Shown: positions 5,661-7,034 of the stretch, piece after piece
Position numbering within the stretch: the first letter of the stretch is position 1
Layout: every line of letters begins with the position of its first letter
From: Gammaproteobacteria bacterium
GTDB lineage: Bacteria > Pseudomonadota > Gammaproteobacteria > Steroidobacterales > Steroidobacteraceae
Length of the DNA: 7,034 nucleotides
Reading direction: 5' to 3'
Assembly (NCBI GenBank): GCA_030830595.1
Contig: JAURMS010000104.1
Span: 1-7,034, forward strand
Translations under genes and position numbers: made by a program
Notes under the pieces: generated by a model
What the model was told of the DNA's origin: nothing
Seen by the model: only the letters and a program-made list of their open reading frames with translations
The model's database searches: none

Positions 5661-6397
5661 TGAACTGGCCTGAACAAGGCGTCTTGTCGGTGGTCGTGCC
5701 GGTCTGCAACGAAGCCGAAAACGTCGCGCCGCTTGCCGGTGAAGTGGATGCCGCGCTGCGGCCACTCGGCGCCTATGAACTGATCTTCGTGGACGATGGC
5801 AGCACCGACGAGACCGCCGCCCGGGTGCAGAGCCTGCGTCCTGGTTTGCCCGCCGTGCGGCTGCTGCGCCACGACCGGCGCTGCGGCCAGAGCAGGGCGG
5901 TGGCGAGTGGGGTGCGGGCCGCAAGGGGCGAGTGGGTGGCCACCCTGGACGGCGACGGCCAGAATGATCCGGCGGACCTCACTCGCCTGCTCGAGTCGCT
6001 GGCGGGCGCTGCCGCGCCGAAGCCTGCGCTGATCATGGGCAACCGCGTCACCCGTCGAGACACCTGGTTGCGCCGGGTCTCCTCTCGGGTGGCCAACGGT
6101 GTACGTGGCCGCTTGCTCGGCGACGGCACGCCGGATACCGGTTGCGGGCTCAAGCTGTTTCATCGGGCCACCTTCCTCGAGTTGCCCTTCTTCGATCACA
6201 TGCATCGCTTCCTGCCCGCGCTGTTCCAGCGCCAGGGCGCGCGGGTGATCTCGGTGCCTGTGGGCCACAGGCCCCGGACCCGCGGGCAGTCGAAGTACGG
6301 TGTGGGCAATCGTCTGTGGGTCGGGATCGTCGATATGGTCGGCGTGATGTGGTTGCGGTCGCGATTCAAGGCGGGCGTCGGGGTCACCGAGGAATGA
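5657..6397 (+). CDS. Family 2 glycosyltransferase, polyprenyl-phosphate-sugar synthase-like (DPM1/ArnC type)
   Basis: A 246-residue GT-A fold glycosyltransferase. It opens with SVVVPVCNEAENV (11-23), followed by FVDDGSTDET (44-53), which binds the nucleotide, and LDGDGQNDPADL (97-108), whose acidic residues form the DxD-type metal site. DTGCGLKLF (160-168) and HRPRTRGQSKYG (204-215) complete the DPM1-like core. Relatives move a sugar from a nucleotide donor to dolichyl or undecaprenyl phosphate on the cytoplasmic face. Unlike ArnC or GtrB, it lacks paired C-terminal transmembrane helices, having at most one short hydrophobic stretch (about 220-233), so it is probably soluble or peripheral. 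The first ATG of an ATGATG pair overlaps the DUF374 stop (ATGA), implying translational coupling; the frame is open upstream but that part is antisense-free overlap with DUF374 and not GT2-like. Its stop overlaps the next start in the same way. The sugar cannot be read from the sequence. Confidence 0.93.
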   Translation: MMNWPEQGVLSVVVPVCNEAENVAPLAGEVDAALRPLGAYELIFVDDGSTDETAARVQSLRPGLPAVRLLRHDRRCGQSRAVASGVRAARGEWVATLDGDGQNDPADLTRLLESLAGAAAPKPALIMGNRVTRRDTWLRRVSSRVANGVRGRLLGDGTPDTGCGLKLFHRATFLELPFFDHMHRFLPALFQRQGARVISVPVGHRPRTRGQSKYGVGNRLWVGIVDMVGVMWLRSRFKAGVGVTEE

Positions 6398-7034
6398 GCA
6401 GCGCCGTTCAGCGCCGGGATTACCTCTGGCTCTCGCTCGCCGCACTGCTGCTGTTGTTGCCGGGACTGGGTCTTCGCGACCCATGGCCCGCGGATGAACC
6501 GCGCTTTGCGCTCATCGCCCGCGACATGGTCCTGACCGGCAACTGGCTGTTTCCGATGGTGGGGGGCGACCTCTATCAGGACAAGCCACCGCTGTTTTTC
6601 TGGACGCTGGGGGTCTTCTACTGGCTGACCGGCAACCTCAAGTTCGCCTTCCTGCTGCCCTCCCTGCTGGCCGGTCTGGGTACCGTGCTGCTGACCTACG
6701 ACCTTGCCAGGAGGGTCTGGGATCGGCACACAGCGCTTTGCGCTGCAGGCCTGCTGCTGTGCTCCCTGCAGTGGGTCATTCAGGCCCGTGCCGCCCAGAT
6801 CGACATGCTGCTGGCCTTCTGGACCACGCTGGGCCTATATGGGCTGGGTCGACACCTGCTGACCGGGCCCGACTGGCGGGCCTACACGGTGGGGGGGTTC
6901 GCCTGCGGGCTCGGGATCATCACCAAGGGCACCGGCTTCCTGCCGATGTTGCTGCTGCTCGCCTACTTTCCGTTGCGCAGCCGCATGGCGGGTCTCTGGC
7001 GAGGCGAGGGCGGCGTGCGCTGGGCCCTCGCTCC
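6394..7034 (+). CDS. ArnT-like integral-membrane glycosyltransferase (PMT/GT83 family), N-terminal part, runs off the window
   Basis: The frame opens at the ATG overlapping the GT2 stop (ATGA) and has no stop before the window ends, giving 213 complete codons. The protein begins with a transmembrane helix (about 10-27), then the periplasmic signature of ArnT and related lipid-linked sugar transferases: DPWPADEPRFALIARDM (29-45), with the conserved Asp-Glu pair at 34-35, then GNW and QDKPPLFFW (62-70). More membrane segments follow (about 83-103, 113-130, 136-153, 165-190), and RAAQIDMLLAFW (132-143) carries the second conserved acidic position. Known members take a sugar from undecaprenyl phosphate and attach it to lipid A or another acceptor on the periplasmic side; ArnT itself transfers 4-amino-4-deoxyarabinose and runs about 550 residues. 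Coupling to a GT2 fits a donor-maker/transferase pair. No other arn genes are seen here, so sugar and acceptor are unknown and I give no symbol. Confidence 0.92.
   Translation, partial: MSSAVQRRDYLWLSLAALLLLLPGLGLRDPWPADEPRFALIARDMVLTGNWLFPMVGGDLYQDKPPLFFWTLGVFYWLTGNLKFAFLLPSLLAGLGTVLLTYDLARRVWDRHTALCAAGLLLCSLQWVIQARAAQIDMLLAFWTTLGLYGLGRHLLTGPDWRAYTVGGFACGLGIITKGTGFLPMLLLLAYFPLRSRMAGLWRGEGGVRWALA

Noticed and set aside
1358..7034. An aryl polyene or similar polyketide cluster
   Set aside because: A ligase, carrier, acyltransferases, PPTase and GT2 do occur in such clusters, but no ketosynthase, ketoreductase, dehydratase, thioesterase or MMPL exporter is visible here, and the DUF374-GT2-ArnT run points to glycolipid work. 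Sequence beyond the right edge could reopen this.
1..7034. CRISPR arrays, insertion sequences, tRNA or rRNA genes
   Set aside because: No regularly spaced direct repeats, transposase-like frames, terminal inverted repeats or cloverleaf sequences were seen on either strand; nearly all of the window is protein-coding.

Overview
The window is GC-rich (about two-thirds G+C by eye) and densely coding, with gaps under 90 bases. An LpxL/HtrB-like acyltransferase, an ArnT-like glycosyltransferase and an ArnC/DPM1-like glycosyltransferase point to a Gram-negative bacterium with a lipid A-type outer membrane. The style is that of a high-GC Gammaproteobacterium (a betaproteobacterium is possible). I cannot name the genus.

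Layout, left to right: (1) the C-terminal part of a P2-type cation (probably Ca2+) ATPase, entering from the left edge; (2) a short gap whose RNA can fold so that the Shine-Dalgarno of the next gene is paired, a candidate RNA thermometer; (3) an Hsp20 small heat-shock chaperone followed by a strong hairpin; (4) an LpxL/HtrB-like acyltransferase (+); (5) on the minus strand, a fatty-acyl-AMP-ligase-like enzyme fused to a C-terminal acyl carrier domain; (6) an Sfp-type phosphopantetheinyl transferase (+); (7) a DUF374-type lysophospholipid-acyltransferase-like protein (+); (8) a family-2 glycosyltransferase (+); (9) the N-terminal third or so of an ArnT-like integral-membrane glycosyltransferase (+), leaving at the right edge.

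Items 4-9 look like one cassette for building or modifying an envelope glycolipid. The ligase would adenylate a carboxylic acid and load it on its own carrier domain. The adjacent PPTase would install the carrier's phosphopantetheine arm. One or both acyltransferase-like proteins could pass the acyl group to a lipid or sugar. The GT2 would charge a polyprenyl phosphate with a sugar for the ArnT-like enzyme to transfer in the periplasm. Each family call is well supported by motifs; the joint pathway is inference. The logic resembles the Vibrio AlmEFG lipid A glycylation system (ligase, carrier, LPLAT-type transferase), but here the ligase looks fatty-acid-type and is fused to its carrier.

The gene packing is unusual. 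The ligase gene shares a CTAG stop-codon palindrome with the convergent acyltransferase and a CATG start-codon palindrome with the divergent PPTase. The DUF374-GT2-ArnT genes are linked by two ATGA stop/start overlaps.
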